DNA from: Rubrivivax sp.
GTDB taxonomy: Bacteria; Pseudomonadota; Gammaproteobacteria; Burkholderiales; Burkholderiaceae_C
Direction of reading: 5' to 3'
DNA: 64,000 nucleotides
NCBI GenBank assembly: GCA_027487905.1
Contig: JAIYCR010000002.1
Span: forward strand, 62,001-126,000
Shown here: piece by piece, positions 43,233 to 52,810 of the stretch
How positions within the stretch are numbered: the stretch's first letter is position 1
Layout of the letters: each line of letters begins with the position of its first letter
Translations under genes and position numbers: made by a program
The notes under the pieces: model-generated
Database searches by the model: none
What the model saw: only the letters and a program-made list of their open reading frames with translations
What the model was told of the DNA's origin: nothing

Positions 43233-45230
43233 TCAGCGGATGCGGAAGAAGTCCATCTCGCCGTTGAGCCGCTCGGCGTTGTCGCTGAGCGAGGCCGATG
43301 CGGCGGCCGTCTGCTCCACCAGCGCCGCGTTCTGCTGGGACATGCCGTCCAGTTGCTCCACCGATGCGGACACCTCGGCCAGTCCGGCCGACTGTTCGCG
43401 CGCGGCCTGGCTGATCTCGCCGATCAGCGTGCGCAGCTGCTCGGCGTTGCGCACCAGTTCGCCCATGGTGGCACCGGCCTGGCCGACCACCGCCGAGCCG
43501 GCCTGCACCTGCTCGACGCTCGCGCCGATCAGGGTCTTGATCTCGCGGGCGGCCGAGCCGCAGCGCTGGGCCAGCGCGCGCACCTCGGAGGCCACCACGG
43601 CGAAGCCGCGGCCCTGCTCGCCGGCCCGGGCAGCCTCCACCGCGGCGTTCAGCGCGAGGATGTTGGTCTGGAAGGCGATGCCGTCGATGGTGGAGATGAT
43701 GTCGGCGATGCGGCCCGATGAGGTCCGCATCTCGGCCATCGTGCGCTCCACCTGCTGGAACACCGCGCCGCCGCGGTCGGCCACTTCGGCGTTGCGCACC
43801 ACGATCTGGGCAGCGCCCGCCGCGGTGTCGGCCGTGCTGGAGACCGCCTGGCCCAGGCGGTCCAGTGTCGAGGCGGTGCGCTGCAGCTGGGCGGCCGAAT
43901 CCTCGGTGCGCCGCGACAGGTCCAGGGAGGCGGCGGCCACCTCGCGGCTGGCGGTATTCATCTCGCCGGCGCCGCTTCGCACCTGCAGCACCGTCTTGCG
44001 AAGCGCATGGATGGTCGAGGCCAGCGTGGTCATCAGCTGGGCCACCTCGTCGCGGCCCCAGGGGCGGGGCTCCAGCGTGAGGTTGCCGCGGGAAATCTCC
44101 TCGAGCTGGCGCGAGACCTCCCGGATGCCGCCCTGGGTCACGCGGTAGAAGGCCACCAGCAGGTAGGCGGCAATGGCCACGCCGAGAGCGGCCATCGACA
44201 GCTGCAGGGCCAGCGTGCGCTGCAGCTTGTCCACCCGCTGCGCGATGCGCTTGTCCAGCGCCACCAGCACCCGCTGCATGCCGGCGTACTGCAGTCCGAT
44301 GGCCTCGTTGGCCGCCTTGACATAGGCGGCGGGGTCGGTGCTCAGCGTCTCACCCAGCACACTGGACTGCACCGTGGCGAGGAAGGCGGCGCTGGCCTGC
44401 TGCGCGGCCTTCATGTCGATCTCGCCGGCCAGCAAGGGGTCGGCGGCGATGGCCCGCTCCAGCGTCTGGTCCAGCGATTTCAGGTGACTGCTGGCAAAGG
44501 CGAGAGGCCCGACGATCTGGTCGCGCTGGGCCGGGGTGGCCGCTCCGGCGCGCAGGATGGCGTTGCCCATGCCGCGCATGCGGCCGAGCATCTCGGCCAG
44601 CTGCGGCTGCTTGAAGATGACGCCATCCATCAGGTAGAAGGTGGCCACCTCCGGGTCGAGCGTCAGGTTGGACTGGTCGGCCACGTCCTGCAGCAGCCCG
44701 AGCAAGGCGTCCACTAGGGCGGTGTGGGCGGCGAAGGTGGTGACCGAGTCCTCGCGAACCGGCCGGGCCGCCAGCTCGGACTGCAACTGCTGCACCCGCT
44801 TCCAGCCAGGCTCCACGCCCAGCGTGCCGCCGATGCGCTCGTGGGTGAGCGCCAGCGTCTTCAGGCTCTCGGCCACCCGGGCCTGCGCGGTGTCCAGGTC
44901 AGGTGCCTTGCCGGTGGCCGCGCGCCGCCGGTTCTGCGCGGCGTCCAGCACGGGCAGCAGGGGCTGCACATAGGCCACGCCCAGCCTTTCCTTCTCCGAG
45001 AAGGCGATGCCTTCGGCAGCGGTCATGAACAGCGATGCGCCCAGCAGCAGCAAGGGCAGCACGAAGGCCAGCGACACCCAGGCCGCCTTGGCCGGAAAGC
45101 CCATGCTGCGCAGCATCCGGATGCCCGGCGCCATGAAGCCGTGGTGGCTGAAGAAGCCGGGTGTCGAGCGGGAAGGCAAAGGCCCCGCGGACACATCGGC
45201 TGGCGGGCTTGCGAACGCGATCGAACCCAT
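43233..45230 (-). CDS. Methyl-accepting chemotaxis protein
   Basis: Transmembrane chemoreceptor, 665 residues. There are two membrane helices (about 50-70 and 333-355), a periplasmic helical sensor of about 260 residues between them, a HAMP domain (about 356-410) and a cytoplasmic signalling domain with the hairpin tip ISTIDGIAFQTNILALNAAVEAARAGEQGRGFAVVA. The N-terminus before the first helix is unusually long (about 48 residues). AGGAG stands about eight bases before the ATG. The ligand is unknown. Same strand as copA, 112 bp downstream of its stop. Confidence 0.93.
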   Translation of the reverse strand: MGSIAFASPPADVSAGPLPSRSTPGFFSHHGFMAPGIRMLRSMGFPAKAAWVSLAFVLPLLLLGASLFMTAAEGIAFSEKERLGVAYVQPLLPVLDAAQNRRRAATGKAPDLDTAQARVAESLKTLALTHERIGGTLGVEPGWKRVQQLQSELAARPVREDSVTTFAAHTALVDALLGLLQDVADQSNLTLDPEVATFYLMDGVIFKQPQLAEMLGRMRGMGNAILRAGAATPAQRDQIVGPLAFASSHLKSLDQTLERAIAADPLLAGEIDMKAAQQASAAFLATVQSSVLGETLSTDPAAYVKAANEAIGLQYAGMQRVLVALDKRIAQRVDKLQRTLALQLSMAALGVAIAAYLLVAFYRVTQGGIREVSRQLEEISRGNLTLEPRPWGRDEVAQLMTTLASTIHALRKTVLQVRSGAGEMNTASREVAAASLDLSRRTEDSAAQLQRTASTLDRLGQAVSSTADTAAGAAQIVVRNAEVADRGGAVFQQVERTMAEMRTSSGRIADIISTIDGIAFQTNILALNAAVEAARAGEQGRGFAVVASEVRALAQRCGSAAREIKTLIGASVEQVQAGSAVVGQAGATMGELVRNAEQLRTLIGEISQAAREQSAGLAEVSASVEQLDGMSQQNAALVEQTAAASASLSDNAERLNGEMDFFRIR

Positions 45231-45307
45231 GGCAACGCACTCCTGGACAGTTGTGCGTGCTGCTTCGGCGCCAGGCCGCTCCACTTGAGCCTGGACAGGC
45301 GCGAAGA

Positions 45308-45343
45308 AGCCCCGAGCGTGAACCACGCCCGGGCTGCGGGGCT
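45308..45343 (-). terminator. Long-loop hairpin at the end of copA
   Basis: AGCCCCG and CGGGGCT pair over a loop of about 22 bases at the copA stop. There is no U-tract afterwards. It may be an inefficient terminator or an RNA-stabilising stem. Confidence 0.3.
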
Positions 45344-47820
45344 CAGCGCCCGGGTTTCCAGCGCCGCAGCAGCAGCGCACTGGCCACCACGCTGACGCTG
45401 CTGAAGGCCATGGCGGCGCCCGCGACCACCGGGCTGAGCAGGCCGAGCGCCGCCAGCGGAATGCCCACCGCGTTGTAGCCGAAGGCCCAGAAGAGGTTGT
45501 GGCGGATCTTGCTCACCGTGCGGCGAGAAATGTCGAGCGCCGCGGCCACGTGGGTCGGGTCGCCTCGCATCAGCGTGATGCCGGCGGCCTGCATGGCCAC
45601 ATCGGTGCCGGTGGACATGGCCATGCCCACGTCCGCGGCAGCCAGGGCCGGCGCGTCGTTGATGCCGTCGCCCACCATGGCCACCACATGGCCCTCTTCG
45701 CGCAGCCGAGCGACGATCTCGGCTTTGCGCCCGGGCAGCACACCGGCCTCCACCGCATCCAGGCCCAGGGCCCGCCCCACCGCCTCGCCGCTGCCCCGGT
45801 TGTCGCCGGTGACCAGCACCGTGCGGATGCCGGCGTGGCGCAGGCGCTGCACGGCCCCGGCGGACTGCGGCTTGAGCGCATCCCCGAACACGAAGAGGCC
45901 CAGCAGGCGCGCCGGCATCGAGGCCTGCGATTCGGAGGTCTGCGATTCCGAGGCCAGCAGCCACGACACGGTGCGCCCGTCCGCCTCGGCGCGCCGGGCC
46001 GCGTCGCCCAGAGCGCTGCGGTCGACGCCCAGTTCGTCCATCCAGGCGCCACTGCCCAGGCGCAGCCATTGGCCTGCGACCCGGCCTTCGATGCCCCGGC
46101 CGGGCACCGCGCGGGTGTTCTCGGCCGCTGGCACCGACAGCCCCTGGGCACCGGCGGTCTGCACCACCGCCCGCCCCAGCGGGTGCTCACTCGTTGCCTG
46201 CAGCGCTGCGGCCAGGGTCAGAGCCAATGCCTGGGCCTGGGCCTGGGCCTGGGCATCCCCCGGCGCCCCGGTGCTTCCGAAGGCCTCGGCGGGCGCCTGA
46301 ACCGACAGCAGCGCCGGACGCCCTTCGGTCAGGGTGCCGGTCTTGTCGAAGGCCACCAGATCGACCCGCCAGGCGGTCTCCAGCGCCTGCGCATCCTGGA
46401 TCAGGATGCCGTGGCGCGCGGCCACGCCGGTGCCCACCAGGATGGCCGTGGGCGTGGCCAGGCCCAAGGCACAGGGGCAGGCGATGACGAGCACCGACAC
46501 CGCGTTGACGATGGCCCGCTCCCAGCCGCCACCGCCCAGGCCCCAGGCCAGCAAGGTCAGCAGCGCCACCCCCAGCACCACCGGCACGAAGACGGCGCTC
46601 ACCCGGTCGACCTGACGCTGGATGGGCGCCTTCTTCGCCTGCGCGGATTCCACCAGCCGCACGATGCGCGCGAGCGTGGACTCCGCCCCGACGGCCGTCG
46701 TGCGCAGCAGCAGCGATCCCGCGCCGTTGATCGATCCACCCGTGACGCGGCTGCCCGGCGCCTTGTGCACCGGAAGGCTTTCGCCGGTGATGAGCGACTC
46801 GTCCGCGTCGCTGTTCCCCTCGGCGACGATGCCGTCCACCGGCAGGCGCTCACCCGGCCGGACGACGACGAGATCGCCCGGCCTGACCTCGGCGATCGGC
46901 ACCTCGCGGTCGCAAGCCGGGCCGTCGCCGCGGCGCACCCGCGCGCGCAGCGGGCGCAGGGCCTGCAAGGCCCGGATGGCTTCGGTCGTCTGGCGCTTGG
47001 CACGCGCCTCGAGCCACTTGCCCAGCAGCACGAGGGTGACGACCACCGACGAGGCTTCGAAGTAGAGGTGCGGCGCGGCGGCAGGCCCGTGGCCCGCGGG
47101 ATGGGAGGCGGCGGCGGCACCCCACAGCGGCGCCAGCCACAGGTACAGGCTCAGCCCGTAGGCGGCCGAGGTGCCCAGCGCCACCAGCAGGTCCATGTTG
47201 CCGGTGCCCGAGCGCAGCGCCTTCCAGCCGGCGCGGTAGAAGCGCGCGCCCAGCACGAACTGCACCGGCGTTGCCAGCAGCCACTGCCACAGCGGCGGGA
47301 GCATGGCATCCACGCCCCAGGGCATCAGCAGCATGGGCAGCGCCAGCGGCAAGCTCAGCCCGATGGCCGCGATCAGCGTCCAGCGCTCGCCAAGGGCCCG
47401 AGGCGACACGGCCTTGGTGGCTGTAGCGGCGGCGGCATCGGCTGGGAACGCAGCGTCGGCTGAATCAGCCGACGGCCGCAGCGTGGCCGGGTAGCCCGCC
47501 CGCTCGAGCGCTGCCAGCAGATCGGCCACGACATCGGACACGACATCCGACACCGAGGCCGGCGCGGGGTCGGCCGCTGACGAAGCGGCGCCAGGGGCCG
47601 GCGGCGGGCGCTGCCACTGGACCTGAGCGGTCTCGGTGGCCAGGTTCACCGTGGCCTGGGTCACGCCAGCAACCGCCTGCAGCGCGCGCTCCACCCGCAG
47701 CACGCAGGACGCGCAGGTCATGCCCTCGATGACGAACTCCAGCGCAACCGGCCCGGACGACGATGTGCGTTCAGGCGCCGGCTGCGGGCCGGCCAGCGAA
47801 GGGGCGGCGGTGAGGGTCAC
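45343..47820 (-). CDS. copA: Copper-translocating P1B-type ATPase
   Basis: Exports Cu(I) from the cytoplasm. The 825 residues have one N-terminal heavy-metal-associated domain with GMTCASC (C36, C39), eight membrane helices, the membrane metal site CPC (448-450) in VIACPCALG, phosphorylation site D492 in [11 protein letters not shown]-type region [11 protein letters not shown] and [18 protein letters not shown]. The start is a GTG; no Shine-Dalgarno is visible. A hexanucleotide repeat in the nucleotide-binding loop encodes Ala-Gln repeats. No cueR or copZ gene is adjacent. Confidence 0.94.
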   Translation of the reverse strand: MTLTAAPSLAGPQPAPERTSSSGPVALEFVIEGMTCASCVLRVERALQAVAGVTQATVNLATETAQVQWQRPPPAPGAASSAADPAPASVSDVVSDVVADLLAALERAGYPATLRPSADSADAAFPADAAAATATKAVSPRALGERWTLIAAIGLSLPLALPMLLMPWGVDAMLPPLWQWLLATPVQFVLGARFYRAGWKALRSGTGNMDLLVALGTSAAYGLSLYLWLAPLWGAAAASHPAGHGPAAAPHLYFEASSVVVTLVLLGKWLEARAKRQTTEAIRALQALRPLRARVRRGDGPACDREVPIAEVRPGDLVVVRPGERLPVDGIVAEGNSDADESLITGESLPVHKAPGSRVTGGSINGAGSLLLRTTAVGAESTLARIVRLVESAQAKKAPIQRQVDRVSAVFVPVVLGVALLTLLAWGLGGGGWERAIVNAVSVLVIACPCALGLATPTAILVGTGVAARHGILIQDAQALETAWRVDLVAFDKTGTLTEGRPALLSVQAPAEAFGSTGAPGDAQAQAQAQALALTLAAALQATSEHPLGRAVVQTAGAQGLSVPAAENTRAVPGRGIEGRVAGQWLRLGSGAWMDELGVDRSALGDAARRAEADGRTVSWLLASESQTSESQASMPARLLGLFVFGDALKPQSAGAVQRLRHAGIRTVLVTGDNRGSGEAVGRALGLDAVEAGVLPGRKAEIVARLREEGHVVAMVGDGINDAPALAAADVGMAMSTGTDVAMQAAGITLMRGDPTHVAAALDISRRTVSKIRHNLFWAFGYNAVGIPLAALGLLSPVVAGAAMAFSSVSVVASALLLRRWKPGR
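46230..46253 (-). repeat. Hexanucleotide repeat (CCTGGG)4 inside copA
   Basis: Four perfect in-frame copies, coding for an Ala-Gln run in a loop before [10 protein letters not shown]. Copy-number change would keep the frame and alter loop length by two residues per unit. Confidence 0.8.
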
Positions 47821-47896
47821 CGTCAGAGTTTGCGGCCACGGGCCTGGAATGCAAGGGGCCTGGCGACGTCAAGGTCGACAAGGTTCGCCCCGGGCG

Positions 47897-49234
47897 TCAA
47901 GGCGACGCGGCGGCCCCCCGCGCCAGCCGAAGCCCGGTGAACTGCCAGCGCGCCTGCGGCGCAAAGAAGTTGCGGTAACTCGCCCGCACATGGCCCCGGG
48001 GCGTCGCGCAGGACCCGCCCCGCAGCACGTACTGGCCGTTCATGAACTTGCCGTTGTACTCGCCCAGCGCGCCGGGCACAGGCCGAAAGCCGGGATAGGG
48101 GCCGTAGTTGCTGCGGGTCCAGCACCACACGCTGCCATCGGCCACCGGTGTGCGCGGGGCCAGCGGCTGCAACCAGGGGCCGTCGGCGTACTGAGCCGCT
48201 GGCGATCCCAGAGGCACCGATGAGTCCAGCGCCACGCGCTCCCACTCGGCCTCGGTGGGCAGGCGGGCACCCGCCCAGCGGGCGAAGGCCTCGGCTTCGA
48301 AGAAGCTCAGGTGGCACACCGGGTCCTGCGGGTGAGGCTCAATGTCGCCGTGCAGCGTGAAGACGCGCCAGGCGGACAGCTCGGTGCAGGACGCAGCCGG
48401 GCGGCCCGGCTGCGCGGGCTGCCAATAGCCCGGCGCCTCCCAGCCGCTGCGCTGAACCTCGTCCCACCCATCGGACAGCCAGAGCTCGGGCCGCCGATAG
48501 CCGCCGTCGGCGATGAAGGCCATCCATTGCGCCTGCGTGACGGGCTCGGTCGCGATCTCGAACGGTTCGAGCCACACGCGGTGCTGCGGGGTTTCGTTGT
48601 CGAAGACGAAGCCCGCACCCTCGGCCGGACGCCCCACGCTGCACAGTCCGCCGGGGTGGAACCGCCAGGGCTCGCCACCCGGCACGGCCGGGCGCTTGGG
48701 CCGGGTGGCCTGTCGGTACGCCGGCCGGGCCGGGTTGCACGACAGCAGGTGCTTCAGGTCGGTGAGCAGCAGTTCCTGGTGCTGCTGCTCGTGCTGCAGC
48801 CCGAGCTCGAGGCGCGTGCGCAGTGTCTGTGCCAGGGGGTCGCCGTCGCCGCCCGACGGCGCGTGCGCGAGCGTGGCCAGCACGGCCTCATCGACCTGCC
48901 GGCGGTAGCGCATCACCTCGCCGCGGGACGGACGCGAGATCAATCCACGCTCGGCCCGGGGGTGTCGTTCGCCCACGCCCTGGTAGTAGGAGTTGAAGAG
49001 CACGCGGAAGGCGTCGTCGAAGGCCCGGTAGCCTGACGGCGCCAGCCCGTCCAGCAGCACGAAGGTCTCGAAGAACCAGGTGGTGTGGGCAAGGTGCCAC
49101 TTGACCGGGCTGGCCTCGGGCATGGACTGCAGCGCGCAGTCCTCGTCGGACAGGCCTTCGGCCAGCGCCTCGGTCGCCGCGCGAACCTGGCGATAGCGTT
49201 CGGCCAGCGGGGTCAGGTGGGCAGGTTCAGCCAT
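47897..49234 (-). CDS. egtB: Ergothioneine biosynthesis sulfoxide synthase EgtB
   Basis: Non-haem iron enzyme that joins hercynine and a thiol (cysteine or gamma-glutamylcysteine) as sulfoxide. The 445 residues have an N-terminal DinB-type domain with KWHLAHTTWFFETFVL and the iron ligands in HEQQHQE (H-x3-H-x-E), and a C-terminal FGE-sulfatase domain with FDNETPQHRVWLEPFEIATEPVT, RLPTEAEWE and RGGSCATPRGHVRASYRNF. The partner methyltransferase gene egtD is not next to it, unlike many betaproteobacteria. Confidence 0.92.
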   Translation of the reverse strand: MAEPAHLTPLAERYRQVRAATEALAEGLSDEDCALQSMPEASPVKWHLAHTTWFFETFVLLDGLAPSGYRAFDDAFRVLFNSYYQGVGERHPRAERGLISRPSRGEVMRYRRQVDEAVLATLAHAPSGGDGDPLAQTLRTRLELGLQHEQQHQELLLTDLKHLLSCNPARPAYRQATRPKRPAVPGGEPWRFHPGGLCSVGRPAEGAGFVFDNETPQHRVWLEPFEIATEPVTQAQWMAFIADGGYRRPELWLSDGWDEVQRSGWEAPGYWQPAQPGRPAASCTELSAWRVFTLHGDIEPHPQDPVCHLSFFEAEAFARWAGARLPTEAEWERVALDSSVPLGSPAAQYADGPWLQPLAPRTPVADGSVWCWTRSNYGPYPGFRPVPGALGEYNGKFMNGQYVLRGGSCATPRGHVRASYRNFFAPQARWQFTGLRLARGAAASP

Positions 49235-49329
49235 CGGGTTGGTGCGCTAATGGGGCGCCAAGGGGGCACACAGGGCGCTGCGGCAGCGGCAAACCGGACG
49301 CCTGGCGGGCCTGAAAGCGCGGGGTCCGG

Positions 49330-49824
49330 TCATGGGCTGCGCGCCTCCCGCGCAGTGAGCCACAGGCGCAGGTCGAATTCCAGCGCGTGGTAGCCGGGCT
49401 CCATATGCACGCACAACGCGTAGAAGGCGCGGTCATGGTCGGGCTCGCGCAGGTGGGCGAGTTCGTGCACCACGATCATCCGCAGGAAATCCTCCGGCGC
49501 CTCCTTGAAGACGGAGGCGATGCGGATCTCGCGCTTGGCCTTCAGGCGTCCGCCCTGCACCCGCGAGACGGCGGTGTGCGTGCCCAGCGCCTGCCGCACC
49601 CTCTGCAGCCGCGGGTCGTAGGCGACCTTGGCCAGCGGGGGGGCGCTGCGCAGATGACGCGCCTTGAGCGCCGCCACATAGTCGTACAGCGCCGATTCGC
49701 TGCGCACCGCATGCGCCTGCGGATGCCGCCGCAGCACCGCCGGCAGCAACTCGCCCGCCTGCAGCGCCGAGCGGACACGGTCCAGGACTTCGTCCGGGTA
49801 GGCCTGCAGGTAGGGCAGGTCCAT
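49330..49824 (-). CDS. YgjP-type zinc metallopeptidase (M48/DUF45)
   Basis: The 164 residues have the metalloprotease motif HELAHLREPDHDRAFY, with two His from HExxH and a third His eight residues on, typical of the SprT/YgjP-like group. Other family features are RVQGGRLKAKREIRIASVF and the N-terminal RVRSALQAGELLPAVL. No signal peptide, so probably cytoplasmic. The start gives MDLPYLQAYPDEVLD. The small gene at 49838 precedes it on the same strand with 13 bp between. Confidence 0.85.
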   Translation of the reverse strand: MDLPYLQAYPDEVLDRVRSALQAGELLPAVLRRHPQAHAVRSESALYDYVAALKARHLRSAPPLAKVAYDPRLQRVRQALGTHTAVSRVQGGRLKAKREIRIASVFKEAPEDFLRMIVVHELAHLREPDHDRAFYALCVHMEPGYHALEFDLRLWLTAREARSP

Positions 49825-49837
49825 GGGTTCGGACGCC

Positions 49838-50080
49838 TCAGGCCCGGCCCGAGCGGCGGCTGCGGGGCTGAAGCTTGTCCAGCTCGGCGAACTGCTGCTT
49901 GAGCAGGGCGAGCAGCGCCCGGGCCTGGTCGGCGGGCAGCCGCAGGCAGCTCGAGGCCTCGCCCGCGGCGTCGTCGCGGGCGGCACGCGGCAGCACCAGC
50001 GCGGCGATGCCCACCTCGATCAGGCCCTTGTCGTGCCGGATGGACTTCAGGCGCTGCACTTCGATGTCGTAGGTCTTCAT
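49838..50080 (-). CDS. Small conserved-looking protein of unknown function (80 aa)
   Basis: The 80 residues start MKTYDIEVQRLKSIRHDKGLIEVGIAALVLPRA and contain a helical end LPADQARALLALLKQQFAELDKLQP and a basic tail. No signal peptide or membrane helix. A GTG two codons upstream is an alternative start. It lies 13 bp before the YgjP-like gene, so probably cotranscribed. I do not recognise the family. Confidence 0.6.
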   Translation of the reverse strand: MKTYDIEVQRLKSIRHDKGLIEVGIAALVLPRAARDDAAGEASSCLRLPADQARALLALLKQQFAELDKLQPRSRRSGRA

Positions 50081-50110
50081 GGACACGATGATGCCGCGCC
50101 CGGCGGCCGC

Positions 50111-51121
50111 TCAGCGCTGGATGCGCAGCACCGAAGCGCCGATGCCTTCGCGCGCGGTGGTGGTCGAGCCGGCATCCAGGTTGGCCCGGCGCGGCACGTC
50201 GAAGTTGGTCACATAGGCCGCGTCGCCGACGAAGACGACGGCCGAGGGGAACTCCAGCGGCCCGCCCGCCCCGTTGCGGGCCACCTCCGCGAGGCTGCCG
50301 TCGCTGCGCACGCGGACCACCGCGTTGAGCTCGTTGGCGGCCACCCACAGGTCGCCTCGGCGGTCGAAGGCGATGCCGTCGGCACCTTCGAGCATCGGGT
50401 CGCGCGCGAGCAGCGCGGGCGGGCCCAGACGCCCGTCGGGGAGCGCCGCGAGCTTCCACACCGCGCCACGCGCGGTGTCGGCCACATGCAGCACGCCCGC
50501 GGCGTCCAGGGCCAGCCCGTTGGCCACGATGGCCTGCTGCGTGCGGCCATCGGGCAGCGTGCGGCTGAATCGCTCGATCTGGCCGATGGCCTGTCCCACG
50601 CCGCCCTCGCGGGCCACCCGGAAGACGGTGCCGCTGGCGCCGCCGGACACCAGCACCTGCCCCTGCCGGTCGATGACCAGGCCGTTGGCGCCGGGCATGC
50701 CGGTGGCGAAGGTCTGCGCGACGCCCGGCCGTGCCGGGTCCAGGTCGGCTGCGCGGATGCGCAGCACCTCGCCGAAGCCGGCGGCCACGATCAGCAGGTC
50801 GCCCTGGGCATCGAAGGCCAGGCCGCCGCCGTTGGCCGGGGTGTTCTGGCCGTTCACCACCCGCGGCTCGAGCCGACCCACGACGACGGGCCTGGGGTCG
50901 CGCGGGTCGATGCGCAGCAGGTTGCCGGACACCCGGTCGGGCATGAAGAGCACGCCGGTGCGGTCCGCGGTCAGGTTCTCCACGATCACCGTGCGGTCGG
51001 TGCTCGCAGGGTCCAGGTCGACCAGCACCGACACCTTCGGTGGCGCGGACGGCAGCATCGCGCAACCGGTGAGGGACAGGGCCAGCAAGGCAGCGGCGAG
51101 GGTCGGGGCGATCGGCTTCAT
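50111..51121 (-). CDS. SMP-30/NHL-type beta-propeller lipoprotein
   Basis: The 336 residues begin with a lipoprotein signal peptide: LLALSLTGC with the lipobox Cys at residue 20. The body repeats blades such as VNGQNTPANGGGLAFDAQGDLLIVAAG, GANGLVIDRQGQVLVSGG and GADGIAFDRRGDLWVAAN, resembling six-bladed SMP-30 propellers. Enzyme activity (lactonase-like) is possible but the metal ligands are not certain. AGGA and a TAGAGT element upstream support the start. It is divergent from the aldehyde dehydrogenase, so it may belong to the sugar-acid cluster or be independent. Confidence 0.75.
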   Translation of the reverse strand: MKPIAPTLAAALLALSLTGCAMLPSAPPKVSVLVDLDPASTDRTVIVENLTADRTGVLFMPDRVSGNLLRIDPRDPRPVVVGRLEPRVVNGQNTPANGGGLAFDAQGDLLIVAAGFGEVLRIRAADLDPARPGVAQTFATGMPGANGLVIDRQGQVLVSGGASGTVFRVAREGGVGQAIGQIERFSRTLPDGRTQQAIVANGLALDAAGVLHVADTARGAVWKLAALPDGRLGPPALLARDPMLEGADGIAFDRRGDLWVAANELNAVVRVRSDGSLAEVARNGAGGPLEFPSAVVFVGDAAYVTNFDVPRRANLDAGSTTTAREGIGASVLRIQR

Positions 51122-51155
51122 CGGGACAGGTCCTGGGGATGGAGGAGGGAGTCGC

Positions 51156-51161
51156 ACTCTA
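51156..51161 (-). promoter_or_regulatory. Candidate -10 element of the lipoprotein gene
   Basis: TAGAGT about 35 bases before the ATG of the lipoprotein, with AGGA in the leader. Confidence 0.4.
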
Positions 51162-51248
51162 GCCGCAGCGCAGTGCCCTTGAGATGCCATGGGCCTGCCG
51201 GTGCGTGGCCGATGCCGCCGCCCGGGTAGACCCGCCCTTGCAGCCTGG

Positions 51249-51303
51249 GCAAGGGGCCCTTGCGCATCTTCGGATTGCCCGCTCACCGCCGGGCTCCTAA
51301 AGT
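51249..51303 (+). promoter_or_regulatory. Promoter and palindrome upstream of the aldehyde dehydrogenase gene
   Basis: GCAAGGG-G-CCCTTGC (51249-51263) is a perfect 7-bp inverted repeat. Downstream, TTGCCC (51275-51280), 17 bases and TAAAGT (51298-51303) form a plausible sigma-70 promoter. The 10-mer AAGGGGCCCT of the palindrome recurs in the leader of the EthD gene at 53741-53750, suggesting a shared operator. Confidence 0.5.
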
Positions 51304-51345
51304 GCTGCGACCTTGATCACGCCCCTGGCGGCGACTGGACGTTTC

Positions 51346-52779
51346 ATGAAGCCCATGTTCATCGGCGGCCGCTGGCTCGCCGCGCGCGACGGCCGCAGCC
51401 TGCCGGTGGTCTCCCCGGCCGACGGCCTGACCTTCGATCACATCGCCCGCGGCGGGGCGCACGAGGTCGACCTGGCGGTGGCCGCCGCCCGCGCCGCCCT
51501 CGACGGCCCCTGGGGCCGGATGACCGCCACCGAGCGCGGCCGCATCCTGATGAAGATCGGCCAGCAGGTGCTCGACCACCACGAGGAACTGGCGCAGATC
51601 GAGGCCCGCGACACCGGCAAGCCGCTCACCACCGCGCGCAACGACATCACCGTGATGGCGCGTTACTTCGAGTTCTACGGCAGCGCGGCGGACAAGCTGC
51701 ACGGCCAGACCATCCCCTTCGTGGCCGGACACCAGGTGAGCCTGGTGCGCGAGCCCCTGGGCGTGACCGCGCACATCGTGCCCTGGAACTACCCGGCGCA
51801 GACGCTGTCGCGCAGCGTCGCGCCGGCCCTGGCCATGGGCAACGCCACCGTGCTCAAGCCGGCCGAGGACACGAGCCTGTCGGCGCTGCGCTTCGCCGAG
51901 CTGGCCACCGCTGCCGGACTGCCCGAGGGGGCGCTGAACATCGTGACCGGCCTGGGCGAGGAAGCGGGCGCGGCGCTCGCGGCCCACCCGGGCATCGACT
52001 TCATCTCGTTCACCGGCTCCAACGAGGTGGGCGCGCTCGTGCAGCAGGCGGCGGCACGCCATGCGGTGAAGTGCACGCTGGAGCTGGGCGGCAAGTCGCC
52101 GCAGATCGTCTTCGACGACGTGGACGCGGCCCGGGCCGTGCCCATCATCGTGCGCGCCATCATCCAGAACGCCGGGCAGACCTGCACCGCCGGCAGCCGC
52201 CTGCTCGTTCAGCGCTCCTTCCAGCACGAGTTCGTGGCCCGGGTGGCCGAAGCCTTCTCCAAGGTGCGCGCGGGCACGCCGGAAATGGACCTGGACTGCG
52301 GCCCGGTGATGAACCCGGCCCAGCTGCAGCGCGTGCAGCGCTATGTGCAGGGCGCGCGAGAAGCGGGCATCCCGGTGCTGGCCGAAGGCCGCATCGCCGA
52401 AGGCGCGCCCGCTGGCGGCTACTACGTGCAGCCGGTGATGTTCGGCCCCGTGCCGCGCGACGCGGCGCTCGCCCGCGAGGAGGTCTTCGGCCCGGTGCTC
52501 GCGGTGCTGCCCTTCGACGACGAGGCCGACGCCATCACGCTGGCCAACGGCACCGACTACGGCCTCCTGGCCGCCGTGTGGACCGAGAACAGCGGCCGCC
52601 TGCACCGCGTGGCCAAGGCGGTCAAGGCCGGCCAGGTGTTCATGAACTGCTATGGCGCCGGCGGCGGCGTGGAGCTGCCCTTCGGCGGCACCCGGCGCAG
52701 CGGCCACGGGCGCGAGAAGGGCCTGCTGGCGATGGAGGAGATGAGCTCCACCAAGACGCTGGTGCATTACCACGGCTGA
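51346..52779 (+). CDS. NAD(P)-dependent aldehyde dehydrogenase
   Basis: Oxidises an aldehyde to the carboxylic acid. The 477 residues have catalytic Cys280 in GQTCTAGS, Glu246 in LELGGKSP and the FTGSNEVG cofactor motif. Family position suggests a short or medium-chain substrate; in this cluster a 2-keto-acid semialdehyde from sugar-acid degradation is plausible. The ATG giving MKPMFIGGRW matches the family; an upstream TTG was rejected. Followed after 31 bp by a beta-hydroxyacid dehydrogenase. Confidence 0.9.
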   Translation: MKPMFIGGRWLAARDGRSLPVVSPADGLTFDHIARGGAHEVDLAVAAARAALDGPWGRMTATERGRILMKIGQQVLDHHEELAQIEARDTGKPLTTARNDITVMARYFEFYGSAADKLHGQTIPFVAGHQVSLVREPLGVTAHIVPWNYPAQTLSRSVAPALAMGNATVLKPAEDTSLSALRFAELATAAGLPEGALNIVTGLGEEAGAALAAHPGIDFISFTGSNEVGALVQQAAARHAVKCTLELGGKSPQIVFDDVDAARAVPIIVRAIIQNAGQTCTAGSRLLVQRSFQHEFVARVAEAFSKVRAGTPEMDLDCGPVMNPAQLQRVQRYVQGAREAGIPVLAEGRIAEGAPAGGYYVQPVMFGPVPRDAALAREEVFGPVLAVLPFDDEADAITLANGTDYGLLAAVWTENSGRLHRVAKAVKAGQVFMNCYGAGGGVELPFGGTRRSGHGREKGLLAMEEMSSTKTLVHYHG

Positions 52780-52810
52780 AAGGCCACGGGCTTCGACCAA
52801 GGACGCACCC

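Noticed and set aside
45499-47463. 654-codon plus-strand frame over copA
   Set aside because: Antisense shadow; His/Arg/Gln-rich composition and no family.
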